A program made the position numbers and the translations under genes. From positions 34,325-44,383 of the forward strand of contig MFGX01000014.1 in assembly GCA_001778455.1 (NCBI GenBank): a stretch of DNA of 10,059 nucleotides, read 5' to 3'. Within the stretch, counting starts at the first letter, position 1, and every line of letters begins with the position of its first letter. Origin of the DNA: Candidatus Fraserbacteria bacterium RBG_16_55_9. Its GTDB lineage: Bacteria > Bipolaricaulota > Bipolaricaulia > RBG-16-55-9. Shown in pieces: positions 1 to 5,024 of the stretch. Below the pieces are notes generated by a model. That model made no database searches. It saw only the letters and a program-made list of their open reading frames with translations, and had not been told where the DNA came from.

Positions 1-96
1 GAGCTGTTGGAAAAGCAGGTGAAGGGAATTCTCGCAGGGAAGAGCGGGCCTTTCCGTTCTGCGAAGGAGATTTGGCAGAAGCTCAACCCGAAGTGA
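1..96 (+). CDS. 3' end of a gene, AbrB-antitoxin-like tail (partial)
   Basis: The reading frame is open from the first base and ends in TGA at 94-96, giving 31 residues that end GPFRSAKEIWQKLNPK. The start lies outside the window. The stretch 'GPFRSAKE' resembles 'GPFKTAKA' near the C-terminus of the AbrB antitoxin at 2387-2668, so this may be the tail of another AbrB/MazE-type antitoxin. No DNA-binding domain is visible, so the assignment is an inference from a short motif. No toxin gene follows: the next gene is an unrelated molybdoenzyme after 55 bp. If it is an antitoxin, it is an orphan or its toxin lies upstream. Confidence 0.45.
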   Translation, partial: ELLEKQVKGILAGKSGPFRSAKEIWQKLNPK

Positions 97-151
97 CACA
101 TTAAACCTAGAATGTCTCATTCACTTAATATGAACGTGAGGTTAATCTCCG

Positions 152-1747
152 ATGCGGGAGAAAGTAAAGGTTTGGCTTAGTAGTTCTGTAGGTGCGGCGC
201 TCCTCACGGGTGCGTTGGCGGGTGTGGCCGTGACATGGGTGGGGTATGGTGCCTACCGCCTATGGGCAGAACCGTTTCTCCCGGCTGCCCTCTCAGACTT
301 GTTATTTGCTGTCGTGCCCGGTCCCTTTCAGGCCTATACGATCGCACTCCTCGGCGCATCGGCCAAGCCTTTAGCCTTCTACCTCTTGATTCTGGCCCAG
401 ATCGTTGCCTTCAGCTGGGCGAGCGTGCGACTGGTGATAGTCTTACCTGCAACTGCGTCAAAGGTGCAGTTACTGTGGCTCTCGCAGTCTTGGCTTAAGG
501 TCGCAATCATCAGCACCGGATTATTCCTGCTTCTGTCTTTCGCAGGCGCAAGCAGTAGTTGGTCGTGGGCAGCGATGATAATGGAATCCGCCGGGACGGC
601 TGCACTTTACATCGCTTTGTTGGAGCTCTTCTATCGATTCGTCAGACCGTACCAAGGGGCGTCTGATTTAGGCAAGCCAGAAGACCGCCAGTATACGCGT
701 CGAAGTTTGCTGGTCGCATTCGCTTCCACCACGGGTGCACTTCTCCTCTGGCCGCTGCTCATGCGTGAGTCGATCATGCAGAATCTCTCACCTAATGTCA
801 CTCTGGAGCCGCCTCCAATTATTCCTGTGCCGCCTAGTGCCTTTGACCTAATCGCTGGGCTGCCGCCGCGTGTGACATCGAACGAGCGATTCTATTATGT
901 ATCGAAGAATCTCTTGCCCCACCAAGCACGAGATTGGGGTCCACTTCATATAGAAGGACTCGTCGAACGGCCATTAGAGGTGAGCTTACAAGAACTCCGC
1001 ACCTGGCCTGCCGCAGAGGAGTATGTCACTCTGGCCTGCGTGGATTATGAGCCCAACAACCCACTTACCAATGACCTCATCAGCACTGCGCTCTGGCAGG
1101 GAGTCTCCCTCAAGGATTTGTTGGCAGAGGTCGTTCCGCGGCAGGAGGCCACTACATTGGAGCTGTACGCGACCGACGGCTATTCGACCGCTATACCTCT
1201 ACAGTTGGCCTTGCAGCCGGGAACGCTTCTGGCTTACCAGATGAATAGGCAGCCTCTGGACGCGCGACACGGTTTCCCGGTCCGTCTTATCGTGCCGGGC
1301 CTCTACGGCTTCAAGAACATCAAGCACTTAAGTAGAATGGTCTTGAGTGCACGCGAGTACTTTGGATATTGGGAGCGCAGGGGGTGGGCCAAGGAAGCTC
1401 CAGTGAAGACCCTGTCGCGGATCACAACTCCCGCGCCCAATACACATCTGCAGGGTGAGAAACCAGTCTGGATGGGGGGGGTCGCTTTTGCAGGTGTGGA
1501 GGGAATCAGTAGAGTTGACGTCAGCGCAGACGATGGGCACAGCTGGGAGCCAGCTAGTTTGGAGGAGCCGCTCTCCTCTTACAGCTGGAGCCGCTGGGTC
1601 TATCAATGGATGCCGTCACAGACAGGAAGCGTAGTACTACAAGTACGAGCGACAGACGGGAAGGGGCGATCCCAGACTCCAGTTGAGACGTCAGCCTTTC
1701 CTGCCGGAGCGACTGGATACCATCGAGTGCGCGTTCAAGTAAACTAA
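152..1747 (+). CDS. Membrane-anchored sulfite-oxidase-family molybdopterin oxidoreductase
   Basis: A 531-residue protein. Residues about 12-165 contain hydrophobic segments (about four or five membrane helices), followed by an RR-preceded hydrophobic segment at about 183-204 (YTRRSLLVAF...). A periplasmic sulfite-oxidase-type molybdopterin domain spans about 240-415. Cys296 in the TLACVD motif matches the cysteine that ligands molybdenum in this family, and it is the only cysteine in the protein. The stretch HGFPVRLIVPGLYGFKNIKH (373-392) is the conserved cofactor-binding segment. Residues about 418-531 form the Ig-like Mo-co dimerisation domain (VDVSADDGHSWEPA). Family members oxidise sulfite or reduce oxidised substrates; the substrate here is not readable. 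The start is the only ATG preceding the first helix, with a weak GAGG-type ribosome site. An 18-bp gap leads to a small membrane protein that is probably co-transcribed. Confidence 0.9.
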   Translation: MREKVKVWLSSSVGAALLTGALAGVAVTWVGYGAYRLWAEPFLPAALSDLLFAVVPGPFQAYTIALLGASAKPLAFYLLILAQIVAFSWASVRLVIVLPATASKVQLLWLSQSWLKVAIISTGLFLLLSFAGASSSWSWAAMIMESAGTAALYIALLELFYRFVRPYQGASDLGKPEDRQYTRRSLLVAFASTTGALLLWPLLMRESIMQNLSPNVTLEPPPIIPVPPSAFDLIAGLPPRVTSNERFYYVSKNLLPHQARDWGPLHIEGLVERPLEVSLQELRTWPAAEEYVTLACVDYEPNNPLTNDLISTALWQGVSLKDLLAEVVPRQEATTLELYATDGYSTAIPLQLALQPGTLLAYQMNRQPLDARHGFPVRLIVPGLYGFKNIKHLSRMVLSAREYFGYWERRGWAKEAPVKTLSRITTPAPNTHLQGEKPVWMGGVAFAGVEGISRVDVSADDGHSWEPASLEEPLSSYSWSRWVYQWMPSQTGSVVLQVRATDGKGRSQTPVETSAFPAGATGYHRVRVQVN

Positions 1748-1765
1748 GGAGAGGAGCGTCGATCA

Positions 1766-1951
1766 ATGGTCAAATGGCTCAGCGTCGTATTGGGCATACT
1801 GTTGGCTTTGCTTGGGATAATTTGGATCTTACAGGGTGTCAACGTGTTAGGCGGGTCATTCATGTCCGGTCAACCGTTCTGGGCAGCCATGGGCACCGTT
1901 GCGCTCGTGGTTGGAGTGAGCCTAGTGCTATTAGGAAAGCGACGTTGGTAA
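1766..1951 (+). CDS. Small two-helix membrane protein, unknown function
   Basis: A 61-residue protein with two hydrophobic helices at about 4-24 and 38-57, joined by a short loop (GGSFMSGQPFWAAMG) and ending in a positive tail (GKRRW). The AAGGAGAGGAG stretch at 1746-1756 supplies a ribosome site, somewhat far from the ATG. Small proteins of this shape, with a 'G-SFM-GQPFW' loop, are widespread in bacteria as conserved hypotheticals, and no function is known to me. It follows the molybdoenzyme by 18 bp on the same strand, so co-transcription is likely. A partnership with that enzyme is only an inference from position. Confidence 0.75.
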   Translation: MVKWLSVVLGILLALLGIIWILQGVNVLGGSFMSGQPFWAAMGTVALVVGVSLVLLGKRRW

Positions 1952-1957
1952 GCTCGC

Positions 1958-2144
1958 TCAGAAATGAAAAGCCGCCCCGCGGTCTTAGCGGCGCTCCGTA
2001 AATGATGGATGAGGGTCCTTTCACAACAGAGCTGGACCGCGGTGCGGCTTGCTATATCTACTCAGAAGGTAGGGCGATTGTTTCACTCAAGCAGGGCTGA
2101 CGTCGGAAGAAGCTCCGGAGACACAAGATCCCTCTCGACCGCGT
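1958..2144. repeat. Left copy of 187-bp direct repeat (displaced thiI tail plus stem-loop; att-like)
   Basis: Aligns without gaps to 4838-5024 (constant offset 2880), with about 24 differences over 180 bp by hand count. On the minus strand it carries a detached version of the last 20 codons of thiI, ending in the same TGA (2083-2085). It reads AVERDLVSPELL, where thiI has AVERDLVSPALL, and the first nine codons differ only at synonymous positions. Beyond the stop it carries a 17-bp stem (1969-1985 with 2034-2050; one mismatch, one wobble). In the other copy the same stem is kept although several of its bases have changed. Homology stops at 2144, where a tyrosine recombinase fragment begins. 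Best reading: one att-like end of an integrated element, or a segmental duplication of the thiI 3' end. Confidence 0.8.
2083..2144 (-). pseudogene. Detached thiI C-terminal coding fragment
   Basis: The minus strand encodes about 20 codons homologous to the C-terminus of the ThiI protein at 4963-6456, in the same frame and with the same stop codon. Among the codon differences, five are synonymous (GCA/GCG, AGA/AGG, TCA/TCT, CTC/CTT, TCG/TCA) and five replace residues, the latter all in the last eleven codons. This suggests that it evolved as coding sequence before being separated from its gene body. It has no start and no upstream ThiI domains. In an integration model this is the original 3' end of thiI, displaced to the far side of the element. 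Confidence 0.65.
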
Positions 2145-2304
2145 GCGCATACCCGCTGAGATGATCTGTGCCCTCCAACTCAAGCTCAAGCGGATCGCTC
2201 ATCGCGCCGGCCTCGCCAAGAAGGTCTACCCCCATGCGCTGAGATCCACCGCAGCCATGATGTTTGCCAACGCTGGCCTCTCAGCCCATCAAGTAGTCGG
2301 GTGA
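2143..2304 (+). pseudogene. C-terminal remnant of a tyrosine recombinase/phage-type integrase
   Basis: The plus-strand frame ending in TGA at 2302-2304 reads ...IPAEMICALQ, KRIAHRAGLAKK, then YPHALRSTAAMMFANAGLSA and HQVVG. This matches the part of the tyrosine recombinase catalytic domain with the conserved H-x-L-R box (His-Ala-Leu-Arg here; family consensus HxLRHT) followed by the 'AxxLLxAGxxxxxVQxxLGH' helix. The family's second histidine is serine here (RST rather than RHT). The frame stops just after VVG, before the usual LGH and the catalytic tyrosine. The 5' part ends at the repeat boundary at about 2144. It is clearly inactive. Its place directly inside an att-like repeat is where an integrase gene is expected in an integrative element. 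Confidence 0.75.
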
Positions 2305-2316
2305 AGCGCCGAACAC

Positions 2317-2344
2317 TTGACACATTCTCTCGATATGATAACAT
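2317..2344 (+). promoter_or_regulatory. Promoter of the AbrB-RelE operon
   Basis: A perfect TTGACA -35 box (2317-2322) lies 16 bp before TAACAT (2339-2344), which is preceded by TG as an extended -10. Transcription would start near 2351. Three tandem 8-mers, ATGATAAC, ATGATAGT and ATGACTAC (2335-2358), cover the -10 and start point and are a candidate operator for the AbrB-type antitoxin. The first ATG (2351) sits at the predicted transcription start. Confidence 0.6.
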
Positions 2345-2386
2345 GATAGTATGACTACTCAGACCCAACGCGAAAGGAGCGAACCC

Positions 2387-2668
2387 ATGCCCGTGGTCAA
2401 GGTGATGGAGCGCCGCCAGGTGGTCATCCCCAAGGAGATTTTCGAGCAGCTGAAGCTCGAAATCGGGGATTACTTGGAGGCCAAAGTGGAAGACGGCAAG
2501 ATCGTCTATATCCCGAAGCAGCTCGTTGATCGGGACCCTTGGTACTGGTCCGCCGAGGGGCAGGCAGCGATTCAGGAATCACTCAAGGAGTACGAGGAAG
2601 GCAATGTCATCGGCCCCTTCAAGACTGCGAAAGCAGCACTTAAGGCGCTCAAGAAGACCCGCGTATGA
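2387..2668 (+). CDS. AbrB/MazE-type antitoxin (SpoVT-AbrB domain)
   Basis: A 93-residue protein starting MPVVKVMERRQVVIPKEIFE, a typical swapped-hairpin AbrB DNA-binding domain (residues about 1-47). A charged C-terminal tail (about 48-93, PWYW, then EGNVIGPFKTAKAALKA) would wrap and neutralise the toxin. The start at 2387 is preferred because AAAGGAG (2373-2379) lies at a good distance and the family normally begins a few residues before the KV...RRQVVIPKE motif. An in-frame ATG at 2351 would add 12 residues and could be a leaderless start, since the promoter predicts transcription from about there. Its stop overlaps the toxin start by 4 bp (ATGA). Such antitoxins usually repress their own operon. 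Confidence 0.88.
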   Translation: MPVVKVMERRQVVIPKEIFEQLKLEIGDYLEAKVEDGKIVYIPKQLVDRDPWYWSAEGQAAIQESLKEYEEGNVIGPFKTAKAALKALKKTRV

Positions 2669-2907
2669 CGGTGGTTTTCAACGAGCACTTCACCGGACGG
2701 TTTCAGAAAGCACCCCAGCAGATCCAAAAGCTCTTTGGCAAGCAGTTGGGGTTTTTGCTCTCTGATCTCCGGCACCCGTCGCTCCATGCCAAGATTGTCG
2801 ATGAGACGAAGCGTATCTGGCAAGCCCGAGTCAACGGAGGATGGCGCTTCTACTTCCAGATCGATGGGGACACCTACAAGATGGTCGATATCCGTCCGCA
2901 CGACTGA
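2665..2907 (+). CDS. RelE/ParE-superfamily toxin
   Basis: An 80-residue protein with the RelE-fold layout: an N-terminal strand and two helices (about 1-35), then the core with the family pattern 'L.HPSLHAKIVD....IWQARVNGGWRFYFQIDGDTY' running from about 33 to 71. Trp52, Arg55, Arg61 and the terminal His79 fall where basic or aromatic residues cluster in RelE-type ribosome-dependent mRNA endonucleases. Catalytic residues cannot be assigned with certainty because this superfamily varies. It overlaps the AbrB antitoxin by 4 bp and is translationally coupled to it. AbrB-type antitoxins with RelE-type toxins are a known mixed pairing. The gene looks intact. Confidence 0.85.
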   Translation: MTVVFNEHFTGRFQKAPQQIQKLFGKQLGFLLSDLRHPSLHAKIVDETKRIWQARVNGGWRFYFQIDGDTYKMVDIRPHD

Positions 2908-2952
2908 TGAGCAGCTTCATCCCCACGTCGCCCAAAACAAACCTGTGTTCGC

Positions 2953-2981
2953 TTGACAACACGCTCCCCACGCACTATTCT
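2953..2981 (+). promoter_or_regulatory. Promoter of the RHH-PIN operon
   Basis: A perfect TTGACA (2953-2958) is 17 bp from TATTCT (2976-2981, four of six consensus). It is the only convincing promoter between the RelE gene end (2907) and the antitoxin start (3034), so the RHH-PIN pair should form its own transcription unit. Confidence 0.65.
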
Positions 2982-2992
2982 GAAAGTGCGTG
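2969..2992 (+). promoter_or_regulatory. Operator-like inverted repeat 1 over the -10 box
   Basis: A perfect 8-bp inverted repeat, CACGCACT (2969-2976) and AGTGCGTG (2985-2992), with an 8-bp spacer. It encloses the -10 box of the RHH-PIN promoter, so a bound repressor would block RNA polymerase. Binding by the downstream RHH antitoxin is inferred from family behaviour. Confidence 0.55.
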
Positions 2993-2994
2993 AT

Positions 2995-3017
2995 TGCTGG
3001 TAATTACACTACCAGCA
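2995..3017 (+). promoter_or_regulatory. Operator-like inverted repeat 2 in the RHH-PIN leader
   Basis: A perfect 8-bp inverted repeat, TGCTGGTA (2995-3002) and TACCAGCA (3010-3017), with a 7-bp spacer, directly upstream of the AGGGAG ribosome site. Its sequence differs from the first dyad, so it may serve a second regulator. As RNA it could form a hairpin next to the ribosome site and limit antitoxin translation. Confidence 0.5.
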
Positions 3018-3033
3018 GGGAGTGTGATCACCC

Positions 3034-3294
3034 ATGCCTATGAAGACCGTTCAGATCAGGCTCACGCCTGAACAACTGGAGAGCATCGACGGAAAGGTGG
3101 ATGAGGGCCTCTTCCAGAGCCGCTCGGAAGCCATCCGCGACTACATCCGCAAGGCCGAGTTTTTCGAGGCGCTCGCACAGTTCCGCGCACTCGCTGCCAA
3201 AGCGGGGCTCACCGAGGAGGAGGTCTGGAAGGATGACGAAGCGATCCGCAAGGCCCTCTACCGGAAGCTCTTTGGCAACGCCAAGCCTGCATGA
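3034..3294 (+). CDS. Ribbon-helix-helix (CopG/ParD-like) antitoxin of a PIN toxin
   Basis: An 86-residue protein. Residues 3-45 (TVQIRLTPEQLESID, then SRSEAIRDYIRKA) match the ribbon-helix-helix DNA-binding fold: a short strand, then two helices with a 'SRSEAIR' turn. The remainder is a charged helical tail expected to bind the toxin. A second in-frame ATG at 3040 would remove two residues; AGGGAG at about 3017-3022 fits the later start slightly better. It overlaps the PIN gene by 4 bp (ATGA at 3291). It is probably autoregulated through the two dyads upstream. Confidence 0.85.
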   Translation: MPMKTVQIRLTPEQLESIDGKVDEGLFQSRSEAIRDYIRKAEFFEALAQFRALAAKAGLTEEEVWKDDEAIRKALYRKLFGNAKPA

Positions 3295-3740
3295 AGATTC
3301 TCCTCGATACCAACGTCCTCTTCTCTGGCTTGGGCTTTCGCGGTGTGGTCGGTGAACTCCTCGAAGAGATGGTGCGCCAGAACCACACCATTATTACCAG
3401 CGAGTACATCCTCGAGGAGTTGCGCGGGAAGATCCGCCTCAAGTTCAAGGGGCCGCACACCAAAGCGGCCCTCGATCTTTTGCTCTACATTGTGCAGCGC
3501 ATACCACTCGAGGCGAAGCAGCGGGAGGCGTGTCAACCCCATCTTGCTCACGCAGAACAGCTCGTTCCCCAGCAAGATGCGCCGATTCTGGCCCTCGCTC
3601 TACTCGACGATGTTGACTACTTCGTGACTGGAGATAAGGTGGATTTCCTTGAGAACAAAGAGGTGCAAGCCCTCACGCACGGCAGGATGCAATCGCCCCG
3701 CGAGATGCTCGATATTCTCTTGGGAAAGACGCCTCGCTAA
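3291..3740 (+). CDS. PIN-domain toxin (putative RNase, PIN_3/COG1569-like)
   Basis: A 149-residue protein beginning MKILLDTNVLFSGLGF, with the first PIN acidic residue Asp6. Other likely metal ligands are Glu43 in the EYILEELRGK helix, Asp96 in QQDAPILALAL, and Asp115 in YFVTGDK. All four acidic positions expected for a Mg2+-dependent PIN ribonuclease are present. The usual 'TGDKDFL' reads TGDKVDFL, so one residue is inserted next to the fourth acid. Length is normal for the family. It is coupled to the RHH antitoxin by a 4-bp overlap, the standard layout for VapBC-like pairs with RHH antitoxins. The specific RNA target cannot be read. Confidence 0.88.
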   Translation: MKILLDTNVLFSGLGFRGVVGELLEEMVRQNHTIITSEYILEELRGKIRLKFKGPHTKAALDLLLYIVQRIPLEAKQREACQPHLAHAEQLVPQQDAPILALALLDDVDYFVTGDKVDFLENKEVQALTHGRMQSPREMLDILLGKTPR

Positions 3741-3741
3741 A

Positions 3742-3772
3742 AAGAAAACGACCCAGCTGTCTTGGCTGGGCC
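3742..3772 (-). terminator. Hairpin with T-tract on the minus strand
   Basis: CCCAGC (3752-3757) pairs with GCTGGG (3765-3770) across a 7-nt loop. On the plus strand the A-rich run AAAAAGAAAA precedes the hairpin and no T-run follows, so it is not a standard terminator for the PIN gene. Read on the minus strand, the hairpin is followed by CGTTTTCTTTTT, a good intrinsic terminator. No minus-strand gene is visible nearby; it may block antisense transcription or be a relic. Confidence 0.4.
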
Positions 3773-3781
3773 ACCCATCGG

Positions 3782-3985
3782 AGGTATATTCCCGAGGGAG
3801 ATTTTGTTGAAGTGAAGCGCCAAGGCCGTGCGGTCGTCATCAAGCCCAAGAAGGTCGTGGACAAAGATCTGTGGGATACGCTGACCCCCGAGGAAGAACG
3901 AGAGGTCGGCGAAGGCTTTACGCAGATTGAGCAGGGCGAGTACGTGGACTGGAAGGAGCTCAAGAAGCGACTAAACAAGAAATGA
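3782..3985 (+). pseudogene. AbrB-type antitoxin fragment lacking its N-terminus
   Basis: The frame ending in TGA at 3983-3985 reads EGDFVEVKRQGRAVV, then IKPKKVVDKDLWDTLTPEEE and a tail WKELKKRLNKK. This is the second strand pair and C-terminal tail of an AbrB/MazE-type antitoxin; compare the intact gene at 2387, with 'IGDYLEAKVEDGKIVYIPKQ'. The N-terminal strand with the RRQVVIPKE motif is absent, there is no start codon or ribosome site, and the hairpin at 3752-3770 occupies that place. The missing N-terminal half of a very similar gene occurs at 4725-4816. No toxin follows directly; the next operon has its own promoter. Confidence 0.75.
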
Positions 3986-3993
3986 ACACATTC

Positions 3994-4022
3994 TTGACGT
4001 GTGTATAGTCAGTGTGTATTAT
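3994..4022 (+). promoter_or_regulatory. Promoter and direct-repeat operator of the RHH-MazF operon
   Basis: TTGACG (3994-3999) and TATTAT (4017-4022) are separated by 17 bp. Transcription would begin near 4029, the ATG of the antitoxin, so the mRNA is probably leaderless. The spacer holds an 8-bp direct repeat GTGTGTAT (3999-4006 and 4012-4019, 13-bp period), a likely binding site for a ribbon-helix-helix repressor. Confidence 0.65.
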
Positions 4023-4028
4023 GAAACC

Positions 4029-4295
4029 ATGACTACCAAAGCGCGCAAACGGATCAACATCACCCTTCCTCCCGAGACCGTCGAACTCCTTGACCGGATC
4101 GCGCCTGAAAACCGCAGTGAATTCATCAACCAAGCGGTACGGATGCACTCTCAGCGATTGTTCAAAGCCCGCATACGCCAGCAACTCAAACACGCATACG
4201 CGGAACGAGCAAAAGAGGATTTCGCACTCGCTCAGGAATGGGAGCCCATCGAACGAGAACTCTGGGAGCTAGCCGATACGGACGCGAACTCGTGA
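4029..4295 (+). CDS. Ribbon-helix-helix antitoxin of a MazF toxin
   Basis: An 88-residue protein starting MTTKARKRINITLPPETVEL, with an RHH domain at about 7-45 (INITLPPETVELLDRIAP, then NRSEFINQAV). A long charged helix (about 46-88) ends EWEPIERELWELADTD, an acidic tail typical of antitoxins that occupy the MazF RNA-binding groove. The start is placed at 4029 because the promoter predicts transcription from that base; no Shine-Dalgarno site is present, which fits leaderless initiation. An upstream in-frame ATG at 3999 lies inside the promoter and is unlikely. The toxin follows after 41 bp. Confidence 0.83.
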   Translation: MTTKARKRINITLPPETVELLDRIAPENRSEFINQAVRMHSQRLFKARIRQQLKHAYAERAKEDFALAQEWEPIERELWELADTDANS

Positions 4296-4336
4296 ATCTC
4301 TCCATGAGGCACTGACCCCGGTGTCTCCTCTTTTCT

Positions 4337-4684
4337 ATGGCCTATCCTACGCGTGGCTCTGTCTACCTCGTTAATTTCGATCCCACCATTGGGGTTGAGA
4401 TCAAGAAGACGCGCCCTGCCGTCATCATCTCCAACGATGTCGCCAACCAATACAGCCCCATCGTCATTGTTGCTGCGATCACGGGGCGGGCGAAAGCGAA
4501 GTTCGACGAGGTGTTAGTGGCCCCTCCCGATGGAGGACTGACCAAGCCCTCCGTAATTCAACCCAATCAGATCCGCTCCATTGATAAGCGCAGGTTGGTG
4601 AAGAAGCTTGGCACACTGTCGGCAGACACCGTCGCGCAACTGGACACTGCCCTCAAACTGACCTTAGCGTTGGTGAAGTTCTAG
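4337..4684 (+). CDS. MazF/PemK-family mRNA interferase toxin
   Basis: A 115-residue protein of normal family length. PTRGSVYLVNFDPTIGVEIK (4-23) is the classic MazF opening. KTRPAVIIS follows with Arg26, and AAITGRAK with Thr49; these fit the arginine and threonine used for sequence-specific mRNA cleavage in MazF. APPDGGL and SVIQPNQIRSID complete the family pattern. The ATG has no good Shine-Dalgarno site (the upstream bases are pyrimidine-rich TCTCCTCTTTTCT), and an in-frame stop at 4313-4315 excludes an earlier start. Expression probably depends on the antitoxin transcript and may be kept low by the poor ribosome site. Confidence 0.92.
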   Translation: MAYPTRGSVYLVNFDPTIGVEIKKTRPAVIISNDVANQYSPIVIVAAITGRAKAKFDEVLVAPPDGGLTKPSVIQPNQIRSIDKRRLVKKLGTLSADTVAQLDTALKLTLALVKF

Positions 4685-4724
4685 GGAGCCCACAGAGACC
4701 GTTACACCATCGAGGAGGATGGCA

Positions 4725-4837
4725 ATGCCCATCGGTAAACTCGGCAAGCGCCGCCAAGTCGTGATCCCCAAGGAGATCTGCGACGAGTTGGACCTGCACG
4801 AGGGAGACTTTGTTGACAGGAGCTGAAGAGCAAGAAG
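4725..4837 (+). pseudogene. AbrB-type antitoxin fragment: N-terminal half with internal deletion and frameshift
   Basis: After a good GAGGAGG site (4712-4718), ATG at 4725 opens MPIGKLGKRRQVVIPKEICD and EGDFVDRS, then TGA at 4824-4826. This is the N-terminal half of an AbrB swapped-hairpin domain. In another frame from 4813 the DNA reads LTGAEEQEV, which aligns with LTPEEEREV in the fragment at 3782-3985. The gene has therefore lost about 30 internal codons and shifted frame at the deletion point. It then stops at the boundary of the right direct repeat (4838). A 33-residue peptide could still be made and might bind DNA, but it cannot neutralise a toxin. Confidence 0.72.
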
Positions 4838-4930
4838 TCAGAAATAATAAGCTGCGCCGCGGCCCCAGCGGCACTCCGTAAATGATGGATGAGGGTCCTG
4901 TCACAACAGAGCCGGACCGCGGTGCGGCTT
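4838..4930 (-). terminator. Stem-loop region downstream of thiI, probable terminator
   Basis: Read on the minus strand after the thiI stop, a GC-rich 17-bp stem (4930-4914 with 4865-4849) encloses a 48-nt loop. An alternative short hairpin, GCCGC-loop-GCGGC, lies at 4872-4856. The stem is followed by TTATTATTTCT. The left repeat has the same stem followed by TTTTCATTT. Termination for thiI is the simplest reading; the large conserved loop could mean an additional RNA role. Confidence 0.45.
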
Positions 4931-5024
4931 GCTCTATCTACTCGGAAGGTAGGGTGATTGTTTCACCCAAGAAAGTCCGACATCGGAAGGAGCGCCGGTG
5001 ACACAAGATCTCTCTCGACTGCGT
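4838..5024. repeat. Right copy of 187-bp direct repeat (thiI 3' end plus downstream stem-loop)
   Basis: Partner of 1958-2144 in the same orientation. It contains the last 20 codons and the stop of thiI (4963-5024) and 125 bp beyond. The 17-bp stem (4849-4865 with 4914-4930) is kept by wobble and changed pairs relative to the other copy: a C-T mismatch becomes G-T, a T-G pair becomes C-G and a C-G pair becomes T-G. One T-A pair becomes a C-A mismatch. A small hairpin CTACT-CGGAA-GGTAG is also shared. An AbrB fragment ends exactly where the repeat starts. Confidence 0.8.

Noticed and set aside
1995..2100. Short plus-strand ORF starting MMDEGP in both repeats
   Set aside because: Most differences between the copies change residues in this frame and the ends differ, while the minus-strand thiI frame shows coding-type changes.
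1958..2150. A guide RNA scaffold of a TnpB or IscB element for the repeated stem-loop
   Set aside because: No TnpB, IscB or IS200-type transposase is present, and half of the repeat is explained as the thiI coding end.
3742..3772. Terminator of the RHH-PIN operon on the plus strand
   Set aside because: The hairpin has no T-run on the plus strand; the T-run is on the minus strand only, so it is listed there with low confidence.
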